NCBI GenBank assembly: GCA_024743075.1
Contig: JANSXG010000004.1
Location: 1 to 46,666, forward strand
From: a bacterium
GTDB lineage: Bacteria > Planctomycetota > Phycisphaerae > Phycisphaerales > UBA1924
Direction of reading: 5' to 3'
DNA length: 46,666 nucleotides
This document shows positions 8,622-16,440 of the stretch, one piece after another. Under the pieces are notes generated by a model, which ran no database searches, had not been told where the DNA came from, and saw only the letters and a program-made list of their open reading frames with translations. Position 1 is the stretch's first letter; each line of letters opens with the position of its first letter. Made by a program: the position numbers and the translations under genes.

Positions 8622-9238
8622 GCACACCAAGCCGCCCGGCGGGCTCAGAGCCCTACATCGTCGCGATGGCCAATCAGGCCGATCGGTCCAACCGCCCTGT
8701 TCGGTTCATCGTGATCGGCTGCGTCATCGTGCTCGCATGTCTCGTGTACATGCTCTTCGGCGTGCGGGACTACCTCGCCGGCGCGTCGCGTCTGCAGAGC
8801 CAGATCGTGCTCCGCGCATCGACCGAACGCTCGCTCAAGCAGATCGAACAGCTCGAGAACCGCAACCCGGACCTGCTCCGCCTCTACCCGCCCGGCGAGC
8901 TGAACATGCCGAACTACCTCCGCGAAGCGGCGACCGAGGCGTTCGGAGGCAACCCGGAGGGCAAGACGCAGCCCGACTTCTTCTCCGTCGGAGATGTCGA
9001 GCGCCGACCGCTCGAATCCACCCGCGGCCAGCTCAACAACAGCACCGTCCGCGTCACCGTCAACGGCGCACGCCAACTTCCGATCGAAGACATCCTCACA
9101 TTCGTCGAGACCGCTTTCGAGAAGGATCCCAGCGGCCTGATGTTCCTCAGCGAGTTCGATCTCCGCCCCACGCCGCAGGGCTGGCAGGTCCGCTCGCTCG
9201 AGTTCCGACGCTACAGCTTCAACCGCAACCGCCAATGA
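8618..9238 (+). CDS. GspM-like assembly protein
   Basis: This 206-residue bitopic protein has one membrane segment near residues 28-48 (RFIVIGCVIVLACLVYMLFG), a coiled-coil-like stretch (SLKQIEQLENRNPDLL) and a periplasmic C-terminal domain with alternating hydrophobic strands. Size and plan agree with GspM or PilO, the partner of GspL. ATG 8618 overlaps the preceding stop as ATGA, and the next gene begins close to its stop, so it belongs to the operon. A sequence motif specific to GspM is not obvious; the call depends on context. Confidence 0.68.
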   Translation: MSTPSRPAGSEPYIVAMANQADRSNRPVRFIVIGCVIVLACLVYMLFGVRDYLAGASRLQSQIVLRASTERSLKQIEQLENRNPDLLRLYPPGELNMPNYLREAATEAFGGNPEGKTQPDFFSVGDVERRPLESTRGQLNNSTVRVTVNGARQLPIEDILTFVETAFEKDPSGLMFLSEFDLRPTPQGWQVRSLEFRRYSFNRNRQ

Positions 9239-9279
9239 CCCATCGCCCCACCAACGCGCCACACGGAGAGTCCCAGAGC

Positions 9280-9984
9280 ATGACCCGACGAGCACTCATC
9301 GCCTGCGCCGCCCTCGTCGCGAGCGCATCGCTGCTGACCGCCTCCGGCTGCGCAAGTTCTTCTGGCACCGATCCGGCCCGCGCCCAACTCGCGTCCGAAG
9401 ACGCCGCCGCCCAGATCGCACGGCTCCAGGCCGAAGACGCCCGGCGCCTCCGCGAAGCGCTCGCCCTCGGCGAACAGGGCGACAAGGCCTTCGCCAAGCA
9501 GCGCTACGCAGAAGCCGTGCAGCACTACACCCAGGCCGTCTCGACCTACGACGAGTTCTTCGCGCTCTGGAACAACCTTGGCACCGCCCTTACTCGCCTC
9601 GACCGCTACCAGCAGGCCGAAGAGGCGTATATCCGCGCCACAAACATCAACCCGTCCGACCCGCGCCCCATCTACAACCGGGGCCTGCTCTACCGCAACC
9701 GCGGCTACCCGAGCGACGCCAAAATGTACTTCGAGCGCGCCCTCGAACAGGACCCGCGCTACCTCGATGCCCTCTGGGGCTCCATCAAGGCCGACATCAC
9801 CCTCGGCTCCGAGTCTCGCCAGACCCTCGAACGCATCCGAACCGCCCTGTTCCTCGTGTCCGACGAGCAGCACCGCCAATACCTCGAACTCGAACGCGAG
9901 CGGATCGCCAGCAAGCTCGGGCTTTCCGAAGCGGGGTCGCGGTCCCGAAACGAGCCCGGCACCTCCGAAAACGCCCCGGAGTAA
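9280..9984 (+). CDS. TPR lipoprotein at the end of the T2SS operon
   Basis: This 234-residue protein starts with a lipoprotein signal (MTRRALIACAALVASASLL, lipobox TASGC near residue 23). A helical stretch rich in Ala and Glu follows, then about three tetratricopeptide repeats between residues 60 and 165 (FAKQRYAEAVQHYTQA, LWNNLGTALTRLDRYQQAEE, PIYNRGLLYRNRGYPSDA). I chose ATG 9280 because GGAGAG stands 9 nt upstream and the signal peptide then begins at the start. An in-frame ATG at 9235, overlapping the gspM-like stop, would add 15 residues before it. A TPR lipoprotein here could act as a secretin pilotin, like PilF/PilW in pilus systems. That role is an inference from position. Confidence 0.85.
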   Translation: MTRRALIACAALVASASLLTASGCASSSGTDPARAQLASEDAAAQIARLQAEDARRLREALALGEQGDKAFAKQRYAEAVQHYTQAVSTYDEFFALWNNLGTALTRLDRYQQAEEAYIRATNINPSDPRPIYNRGLLYRNRGYPSDAKMYFERALEQDPRYLDALWGSIKADITLGSESRQTLERIRTALFLVSDEQHRQYLELERERIASKLGLSEAGSRSRNEPGTSENAPE

Positions 9985-10020
9985 GCCCGATTTCGAGGAA
10001 TTCCAACGCGTCGCGCCGGA

Positions 10021-10042
10021 TTTAGTTGACCGCTTTACTAAA
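10021..10042. repeat. Inverted repeat between T2SS operon and first dockerin gene
   Basis: TTTAGT and ACTAAA form a perfect 6-bp inverted repeat with a 10-nt spacer, in an otherwise GC-rich 180-nt gap. It contains TTGAC. It might be an operator or chance; no U-run follows, so it is not a standard terminator. Confidence 0.3.
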
Positions 10043-10165
10043 CCGCGCCAAGATCCCTTCGGACTCCGGCCCGGGCGCGGGTCGGGTTCTACCATTCCGG
10101 GCGATCCATCGCCCCGAATCCGCCGATTCTCTCCGCAGACACGCGAGACCTTCAGGATATCCGCC

Positions 10166-12079
10166 ATGACGACCCGTTCCGTGACCGCCCGCTCGCTCGT
10201 CCTGCTCTGCGGCCTCGCCGCCGCCACCCCCGTCGCCCTCGCCCAGGACAGCGTCGCGAGCACGCCCGGCAACTCCGACGCCCTCTCGGCCTACGCCCAG
10301 CAGAACGTCCGATACGTCGTCGATCTGGTCGACTTCACCTCCAGCTGGGGCAACGCCTTCGCGATTGCGCCGGTCCTGAAGGCTTCACGCGATGTCGACC
10401 CGTTCTTCCCGACCCAGGTCGCCGGCTCCGCCGCCGTCTCCCCCAACCAGCTCACCGGCACCGTGCCCGGCGCGTCGGATTTCGCCTTCTGGACGAGCGC
10501 CGGCGCGGGTGTGAACACCTCGCAGAACACCGCCGCCGGCAGCGTTTCCGTTGCCACGTTCGACGCCCAGTTCGCCCTCGCCCTCAGCGATTTCTCGACC
10601 AACGCCTCGAACGTGATCGGCGCGACCGTCGGTCGGACCGACGCCGACCCGAACCGCCTGTTCGTCGATCGCACCGTCGCGATGGTCAGCCGCCCGGGCG
10701 CGACGCTGGCCGACCTGTCCACGCTCTCGCTCGGCTCCGTCGATGCCGAGGGAACCGTGTTCCTGCGCGCCGACGACTTCAACACCTCCGCCTTCAACTC
10801 CGTGCTCGGCGAGAACATCATCCGCGTCGAACTGCCCGACCGCTCGGGCGCGATCAACGCCCCCTTCGACAACTCCGGCACCAACGCCGTTTCCGACCCC
10901 GCCTCCTCGACCTTTGTCGCCAACGACGACACCGTCACACTGAACACCCCCGGCGCCATCCCCGGCGCGACCGCAGTGGTCTTCGACTTCGCCGGCGACT
11001 ACCGCCCCGACGCGAACGCCCCGGTCGCCCACCTCGACCCGGCCATCGAGGCCCATCGCGGCAACCCGTCCTTCTCGCTCGCCACGCCCCTCGGCGGCGT
11101 CGGCACGGTCGGCTCGATCGCCCGTTTCGCCGGCCAGCCCACCGGCGTGAACATCTTCGGCGTCACCGAGTCCGGCTTGGTGACCGGCACCGCTTCCGCG
11201 GTACTGCCCTCGCCCTTGGTCTCCGGCTCGTTCGTCGCCAACGACGCCCGGTTTACCCAATACCTCAGCCAGACCTCGTTCCGCGGCCCCAACGGCCAGG
11301 TCGGCGTCGGCACCGACGCCACCGGCGACGCCGTCGTTGCCGCCACCGCGACCGATGAATCGGCCGGTGACTTCATCGCCGTCGCCCGGATCGGATCCTC
11401 CACCTCGTGGACCGTCGCCGCCCACGCCGCCAGCCCCGTCCTCGACGGACCCGGCGGCTCGGTCATCGGCAACCTCGTCGCCGGCTCCCAGCCCGTCTCG
11501 ATCTCCGCCCCGGCGGTCGATCTGCTGGGCAACATCTACTTCCTGAGCGCCTACCAGCCCGACGGCGGCGCCGAGACCGTCGGCCTGTTCAAGGCCATCC
11601 CGACCGGCGGCGTCTACGAACTCGAACTGCTCATCGCCGAGGGCGATTCCTTCACCGGCGCGAACTCCGCCACCGAATACACCGTCACCGACCTCACGCT
11701 CGCCGACAGCGACTCGCTGGCCTCCGGCTCCTTCCACGCCGGGAGCATCATCCAGCAGACCGTGACCGGCTTCGCCGGCTCGATCCCCTCCGATCCGGGT
11801 ACGTTCGGCGGCCTGATCGTCAACGCCGAGATCACCTACGACCGCGACGGCGTCCCCGAGGCCTACAACGCCACTCTGTTCGTTGGTCCCGGCTCCGGTG
11901 CAGCCAACTGCCTCGGCGACACCAACGCCGACGGCATCGTCGACCTCGCCGACCTCAACGCGGTCCTCGCGAACTTCGGCCAGTCCACCGCCTCCGGCGA
12001 TGTCACCGGCGATGGCCAGGTCGACCTCGCCGATCTGAACCTCGTGCTCGCGAATTTCGGCGCCTGCAACCCCGCCTGA
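10166..12079 (+). CDS. Secreted protein with C-terminal dockerin-type repeats
   Basis: This 637-residue protein has a Sec signal peptide (MTTRSVTARSLVLLCGLAAA, cleavage probably after ALA near residue 27). The body is Asn/Thr/Gly/Ala-rich with repeated beta motifs, and I do not recognise its family. The last 55 residues hold two dockerin type I-like calcium-binding repeats: DTNADGIVDLADLNAVLANF and GDGQVDLADLNLVLANF. Ligand positions 1, 3, 5, 9 and 12 of each F-hand loop are Asp/Asn. Dockerins bind cohesins in cellulosomes; in planctomycetes such repeats are widespread and no cohesin is visible here. The gene is the first after the T2SS operon, so T2SS export is plausible but unproven. ATG 10166 is the first start that gives an intact signal peptide. 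Confidence 0.85.
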   Translation: MTTRSVTARSLVLLCGLAAATPVALAQDSVASTPGNSDALSAYAQQNVRYVVDLVDFTSSWGNAFAIAPVLKASRDVDPFFPTQVAGSAAVSPNQLTGTVPGASDFAFWTSAGAGVNTSQNTAAGSVSVATFDAQFALALSDFSTNASNVIGATVGRTDADPNRLFVDRTVAMVSRPGATLADLSTLSLGSVDAEGTVFLRADDFNTSAFNSVLGENIIRVELPDRSGAINAPFDNSGTNAVSDPASSTFVANDDTVTLNTPGAIPGATAVVFDFAGDYRPDANAPVAHLDPAIEAHRGNPSFSLATPLGGVGTVGSIARFAGQPTGVNIFGVTESGLVTGTASAVLPSPLVSGSFVANDARFTQYLSQTSFRGPNGQVGVGTDATGDAVVAATATDESAGDFIAVARIGSSTSWTVAAHAASPVLDGPGGSVIGNLVAGSQPVSISAPAVDLLGNIYFLSAYQPDGGAETVGLFKAIPTGGVYELELLIAEGDSFTGANSATEYTVTDLTLADSDSLASGSFHAGSIIQQTVTGFAGSIPSDPGTFGGLIVNAEITYDRDGVPEAYNATLFVGPGSGAANCLGDTNADGIVDLADLNAVLANFGQSTASGDVTGDGQVDLADLNLVLANFGACNPA

Positions 12080-12193
12080 TCACACCAAGCCGTTGCCCCC
12101 GCTCGGCTTGCGCCCGTCCCCGAACACGGTGTAAAGATCGCGCTCAGTTCGATTCCAACCGACTGGAATCGGGCAACTTGCGCGAATTCTGCG

Positions 12194-12222
12194 TTGTGGG
12201 CGCCACCGTCGCCAGATATACT
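12194..12222 (+). promoter_or_regulatory. Promoter before the small membrane protein and pseudopilin cluster
   Basis: TTGTGG, a 17-nt spacer and TATACT (12217-12222) form a good sigma-70-type promoter about 117 nt before the next start. Earlier in the gap, CAAGCCG/CGGCTTG (12086-12110) can form a 7-bp hairpin after the dockerin gene, without a U-run. Confidence 0.6.
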
Positions 12223-12338
12223 CTTGCGCTTGACCTGAAACGAACCGACGCCCACGCGGGCATGGCCGCCCGCGACGCCCGGAGCCGCTCCGACCGGTCA
12301 GGATGGACCGTCGCGGCCCGACCCGAGAATCCCAGCGC

Positions 12339-12677
12339 ATGAAACAGGCGAAAATCGCGATCATTGTGGTCTGTCTGGCCCTCGCCGGCTTTCTCATCTG
12401 GCGAGCCCTCGACAAGGGGCCAAGCCTCGACGACTCCTCGCGCGTCATCAATGTGATCACGGGCGAGGTCTCCAAGATGGACCGCGCCAAACTCAGCGTC
12501 ATCCCGTATCCCGATAGCCAGGGGCGACGCGCCCTCGTCCCCGCGATGCGCGACGACAACGGCAACTGGACCGTCGCAGGCACCTTCCGCAGCGCGGTGG
12601 CCCGAGTCATGGAACTCGAGAACCTCTCCGCCGACGACCTCGCGATCGACCCTGAAACCTTCGAGTTGAGAAAGTAA
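12339..12677 (+). CDS. Small single-pass membrane protein
   Basis: This 112-residue protein begins MKQAKIAIIVVCLALAGFLI, an N-terminal membrane anchor, followed by a soluble part with no motif I recognise (VINVITGEVSKMDRAKL, LVPAMRDDNGNWTVAGTF). In-frame sequence upstream to 12303 is less likely coding because the hydrophobic segment starts directly after ATG 12339. A promoter lies about 117 nt upstream, and the gene ends 30 nt before the first of three prepilin-like paralogues. Co-transcription suggests a link with that pseudopilin group. Unknown function. Confidence 0.72.
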   Translation: MKQAKIAIIVVCLALAGFLIWRALDKGPSLDDSSRVINVITGEVSKMDRAKLSVIPYPDSQGRRALVPAMRDDNGNWTVAGTFRSAVARVMELENLSADDLAIDPETFELRK

Positions 12678-12707
12678 GACGCCCCCGGGCGTAGTAAGGA
12701 CCCGCTC

Positions 12708-13763
12708 ATGCTCCGTCGCAGCCTCTCAAACCAGCGTGCGTTCACGCTCATCGAACTGCTCGTCGTCGTCGCGGTCATCGCGCTGCTGATCGGCATCCTG
12801 CTCCCCGCTCTCGGCCAGGCCAGAGCGACCTCGTTCTCGGCCGTCGCCTCGGCGACCCAGCGAAACCTTCTGACCGGCATGACCGCCTACAGCACGTCCA
12901 ACGACGGCTGGATCCCGGGCGTGAACTCGTCAGGGCGGGAACTCTGGGATCGCAACAACGACGCCACGATGCTCGACGAGCTGAACCGCGACGCCAGCAG
13001 CCCCGTGCAGGCGTGGGACTGGATCACCCCCTGCCTCGACGGTGAGAACCTGCCGCTCGATCGCGCCGCACGCTTCGCCTACATCTACGAGGAACTCGCC
13101 GACCCGGCGCAGCGCGAGACCACCGTCGCATGGTCGCAGGCCAGCGGCGTGGGCATCAGCGAGATGGAAACCTACATCCTCGAGCGCAACGGCGGCGCAC
13201 TCACGGCCATGTCGTACAGCATGCCCAACGCCTTCCAGTTCTACGGTGCGCGGCGTGCCGGACCCGGCGGCGGCCCGACCCCTCCCGGCTTCATCCGCCC
13301 GCAGAACGGCATCGGCTGGAGCGACAACGGTCGCAACATCGCCACGCCCCCGGCCTCCTACATCCCGCGTCTGAGCAGCGTGAAGGGCGCTTCGCGCAAG
13401 ATCATGAATGCCAGCGGCACCCGCTACATCCCCAGCGAGGGCGACAGCGACGCCGGCATTATCTCGACGGACTTCTCGCTCCGAGGCGGCGTCTACCAGG
13501 GCTCCGCATTCCAGGACCACGGCGCCATTCACAGCGAATCGCCCGCCTACGGCATCAATCGCACCGGGGGCCTCGCCGGCACCATCACCTACCGCCACAA
13601 CGGGCGTATCCTCGCCACATTCTTCGACGGCAGCACCGCCCCGCTCACCCCGGACCAGTCCTACGACCCCGCGCTCTGGTTCCCGAGCGGTTCGACCCTC
13701 GGAACCGGCGAGATCGTCCCCGAGGCCGAGAACTTCGTGAACGACGAGCGGATCATCAACTGA
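12708..13763 (+). CDS. Prepilin-like protein with H-X9-DG motif, paralogue 1
   Basis: This 351-residue protein has a type IV prepilin leader, QRAFTLIELLVVVAVIALLI (Ala at -1, Glu at +5), and a soluble domain. Conserved markers shared with the two downstream paralogues are WDWITP, a GGxLTAMSYSMPNAF region, the GASRKI motif, and the tail YRHNGRILATFFDG. In that tail His and Asp-Gly are separated by exactly nine residues, the H-X9-DG signature of planctomycete prepilin-like proteins. DPALWFP follows. Such proteins occur in large numbers in this phylum and may form surface fibres or coats; the function is not established. A strong terminator follows, so this gene and the preceding small one can form a unit. 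Confidence 0.88.
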   Translation: MLRRSLSNQRAFTLIELLVVVAVIALLIGILLPALGQARATSFSAVASATQRNLLTGMTAYSTSNDGWIPGVNSSGRELWDRNNDATMLDELNRDASSPVQAWDWITPCLDGENLPLDRAARFAYIYEELADPAQRETTVAWSQASGVGISEMETYILERNGGALTAMSYSMPNAFQFYGARRAGPGGGPTPPGFIRPQNGIGWSDNGRNIATPPASYIPRLSSVKGASRKIMNASGTRYIPSEGDSDAGIISTDFSLRGGVYQGSAFQDHGAIHSESPAYGINRTGGLAGTITYRHNGRILATFFDGSTAPLTPDQSYDPALWFPSGSTLGTGEIVPEAENFVNDERIIN

Positions 13764-13814
13764 GCGAGATCTGCCCCGGCAGGTCACCTCCGAGCCCATT
13801 TATTCAGGTCCAGC

Positions 13815-13848
13815 CAGCCTCGGCTCCAGCCGGGGCTGCTGTTTTTTT
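13815..13848 (+). terminator. Rho-independent terminator after prepilin-like paralogue 1
   Basis: An 11-bp stem (one G-U pair) with a very tight turn, from CAGCCTCGGCT to AGCCGGGGCTG, is followed by seven T after one G. Confidence 0.75.
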
Positions 13849-13864
13849 GCGCCGCGCTCGCATT

Positions 13865-13892
13865 TTGTGCAATCCGCGTTACGCTGTATCCG
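13865..13892 (+). promoter_or_regulatory. Possible promoter for prepilin-like paralogue 2
   Basis: TTGTGC-N16-TATCCG fits the promoter pattern of this window, directly after the terminator and about 207 nt before ATG 14099. The rest of the 335-nt gap holds no gene that I can support. Confidence 0.4.
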
Positions 13893-14098
13893 TGCCCGAG
13901 GAGCGTAACTGCTTCTGGGGCATCGGCTTCGGGCGTTTCGCCCGGGTCCGAAAATCCGTGGAACCGCCGCCCTCCGCGTTCCGAATAGCGGAGTGTGAAG
14001 TTCTCGCTAAACTGAAACCCACGCGGTTTGCCCCTCGCGTATTTGATTATCCGCCTCCTCGTGGGGCACAACTGGGTCGTGAAAGGACAGTACGAAAG

Positions 14099-15112
14099 AT
14101 GCTCAACAGTTCCTCCAAGGTGCGGCAGACGCCGCGAAACAGCACCGGCTTTACGCTCATCGAACTGCTGGTGGTCGTCGCGGTTATCGCGCTGCTGATC
14201 GGCATCCTCCTCCCGGCCCTCGGCCAGGCCCGTCGCTCCGCCCAGAAGGCGCAGGGCGCCAACATCCAGCGCCAGCTCGTGATCGGCATGATCACCTACT
14301 CCAACGGCAACGACGGCAAAGTCCCCGGTGCCAACACCAGCGCCGGCAAGTACGACAACTCGACCACGCCCGACTCCCTGAGCAGAGACGCCGAAGCACC
14401 CGTCACCCAGTGGGACTGGATGTCACCGGCGCTCGACGCTGACGACACCCCGCTCTCGTGGGCCGAGCGCGTCCACTACCTGTTCGACAACTTCAAGGAT
14501 CCGTCCATGAACGAGATCCTGCAGTCCAGCCAGGTCACCTCGACCAGCGGCGACCTCAGCACGCTCATCGACGAGCGCGGCGGCATGCCCATCTCCAGTT
14601 ACCTGATGCCCTCCTCATGGCAGGTCGTCGGGCAGGGCCTCGCCGGCGGTCCCGACAACCTGTTCGGTCAGGTCAACCAGGAAGTCGGCATCTTCCAGAT
14701 CCCCGACACCTACCGCCCGCGCCTCAGCGCGTTCGGCGGCGGCGCCCGCAAGGTCGCTCTCGGTGACGGCGTCCCCGGCGTGAACTCCAACGGCGCCCTC
14801 GGACTGGACCTCACGATCCACGACGACAGCACGATGAACCTCGCCAACGGCTTCGTGACCCTCCCGCCGTGTGTGCCGCCCGTCGGCGTGGGTGCCGCCT
14901 ACGACCCGACCGCCGACCTCAACTCGCTGAGCTACCGCCAGCCGGGCAACACCATGAACGTCACCAAGTGGGACGGCTCTGGCACCGACCTCACCGTCGA
15001 CGAGTCGATGGACCCCACCCTCTGGTACCCGCCCAACACCATCTACGTCGGTGGCGGCCAGCCCCAGGTCGAAGAAGACTTCGACTACGATCCGGGTGAC
15101 CCGGTCGGCTAA
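14099..15112 (+). CDS. Prepilin-like protein, paralogue 2
   Basis: This 337-residue protein has the leader STGFTLIELLVVVAVIALLI with the canonical Gly at -1. It shares WDWMSPALD, GGMPISSYLMPSSWQVV, GGGARKVALGDG and the tail YRQPGNTMNVTKWDG with its neighbours. The His of the H-X9-DG motif is replaced by Gln here. The end of the protein is acidic (EEDFDYDPGDP). The start ATG has AAAGGA about 14 nt upstream and AAAG close by. The gene stands alone between two terminators, so it is probably monocistronic. Similarity to paralogues 1 and 3 indicates tandem duplication; the function is unknown beyond likely assembly by a pilus or T2SS-type machine. Confidence 0.88.
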   Translation: MLNSSSKVRQTPRNSTGFTLIELLVVVAVIALLIGILLPALGQARRSAQKAQGANIQRQLVIGMITYSNGNDGKVPGANTSAGKYDNSTTPDSLSRDAEAPVTQWDWMSPALDADDTPLSWAERVHYLFDNFKDPSMNEILQSSQVTSTSGDLSTLIDERGGMPISSYLMPSSWQVVGQGLAGGPDNLFGQVNQEVGIFQIPDTYRPRLSAFGGGARKVALGDGVPGVNSNGALGLDLTIHDDSTMNLANGFVTLPPCVPPVGVGAAYDPTADLNSLSYRQPGNTMNVTKWDGSGTDLTVDESMDPTLWYPPNTIYVGGGQPQVEEDFDYDPGDPVG

Positions 15113-15142
15113 GGCCGAACGGCTCCCAGCAAAGCGATCCCC

Positions 15143-15178
15143 AGCGGGCGTCTCACGCGAGGCGCCCGCTTTTTTTTT
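15143..15178 (+). terminator. Rho-independent terminator after prepilin-like paralogue 2
   Basis: AGCGGGCG and CGCCCGCT pair perfectly. An inner CTC/GAG pairing closes a short loop, and the run of T directly after the stem counts nine with the last stem base. Confidence 0.88.
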
Positions 15179-15262
15179 GCAAACTCTTCCCAGATCTGGG
15201 AACGGATCCCCCGGTCACGCGCCAGAAAGGGGTACCCAGAGCACAAACCAAGGAGTGCACCC

Positions 15263-16228
15263 ATGAAGGCGAAGACTGTTCCCGGAAGACCCAGCGCCAG
15301 CGCGTTCACCCTGATCGAACTCCTCGTGGTCGTCGCGGTCATCGGGCTGCTGATCGGCATCCTCCTGCCGGCGCTGGGCCAGGCCCGCAAGGCGGCCCAG
15401 CGCGTGGGCGGGGCTTCCATTCAACGACAGCTCTACATCGGCATGGCGACGCACGCCTCGACGAACAACTCGGAGATCCCCGGCAAGAACACGACCTCAC
15501 GGGCGCTGACGCCCGAACGCATCGCCGACGGGCTCAACCAATCGGACCTGCCGCTCACCGAGTGGGACTGGATCACGCCTTCGATCGACGACCTGCCCGA
15601 ATCCTGGGCCGAGCGGGCGTTTCACATCAAGAACGAGTTCGCCGACCCGGCGATGGCCGAGACGACCACGCCGGAGATGGTCTACGGAAGCCCGGGGTAC
15701 GTCGAAGACCTGCGCGCACTGGTCGCGAAGAACGGCGGCATGCCCGCACCGAGCTACCAGATGCCCGCGGTCTGGCAGGTGCTCGTCGATCGGGACGTCG
15801 AGCACTTCGGGATCCGTCAGTTCCCCCGCCGGATCGACCGGATCGCCGGCGCGTCGCGCAAGGTGGCAATCGCCGACGGCACGCCGCACAAGGCCTGCCT
15901 GCCGGAAGAGGTCGGAGACGTCTCCATCGATCTGACAGTGCGCACAAGCCCGTCGATTCCCCTCAACAACGGCTTCATCCAGCTTCCACCGGTCCATGTG
16001 GAGTCCGAGGCCTACAGCCCGGATTCGCCGTTCGTCCACCGGATGAGTTACCGCCACCCGGGCCAGACGATGAACGCCATGTTCTGGGACGGGCACTCGG
16101 CCCAGCTGACGGTCACGGAGTCCCTCGACCCCGCGCTCTGGTACCCCCGAGGCACCGAGTACCTCGGGGGTGCCCGCCCGGAGGTGTCGGATTTGTACGA
16201 CATCCAGCCCGGCGACTTCCTCAACTGA
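15263..16228 (+). CDS. Prepilin-like protein, paralogue 3
   Basis: This 321-residue protein has the leader ASAFTLIELLVVVAVIGLLI with Ala at -1. Shared core motifs are EWDWITPSIDD, NGGMPAPSYQMPAVWQV, GASRKVAIADG, and the tail YRHPGQTMNAMFWDGHSAQL followed by DPALWYPRG. Here ten residues separate His and Asp-Gly instead of nine. ATG 15263 follows AAGGAG (15250-15255) at 7 nt. It is the third of three tandem paralogues and is somewhat shorter. The following 212-nt gap has a possible promoter near 16329. Confidence 0.88.
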   Translation: MKAKTVPGRPSASAFTLIELLVVVAVIGLLIGILLPALGQARKAAQRVGGASIQRQLYIGMATHASTNNSEIPGKNTTSRALTPERIADGLNQSDLPLTEWDWITPSIDDLPESWAERAFHIKNEFADPAMAETTTPEMVYGSPGYVEDLRALVAKNGGMPAPSYQMPAVWQVLVDRDVEHFGIRQFPRRIDRIAGASRKVAIADGTPHKACLPEEVGDVSIDLTVRTSPSIPLNNGFIQLPPVHVESEAYSPDSPFVHRMSYRHPGQTMNAMFWDGHSAQLTVTESLDPALWYPRGTEYLGGARPEVSDLYDIQPGDFLN

Positions 16229-16328
16229 GCCCCGATGTGAAACTGGGCAACCCCGGTTCGCACGGGCTCGTCCGGTGTAAACAATCGGTGAACTTCGCGA
16301 GATTCGGCGGCGGGACGGGCGCCGGGAA

Positions 16329-16356
16329 TCGACTTTCCGCCAATCTGTGCTACTCT
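16329..16356 (+). promoter_or_regulatory. Possible promoter for the 667-residue dockerin protein
   Basis: TCGACT-N16-TACTCT lies about 85 nt before ATG 16441. The -10 is identical to that of two IPTPGA-tag genes; the -35 is weak. Confidence 0.4.
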
Positions 16357-16440
16357 TTCATCTCCGTCATTCCGCGCGGTTTTTGCGCGATCAGTACGCC
16401 CCCGTCCGACCGATTCCCCGATTTGAGAGAGAAAGACACT

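Noticed and set aside
12086-12110. Hairpin CAAGCCG/CGGCTTG as terminator after the first dockerin gene
   Set aside because: Seven pairs but an 11-nt loop and no U-run; not strong enough to list as a terminator.
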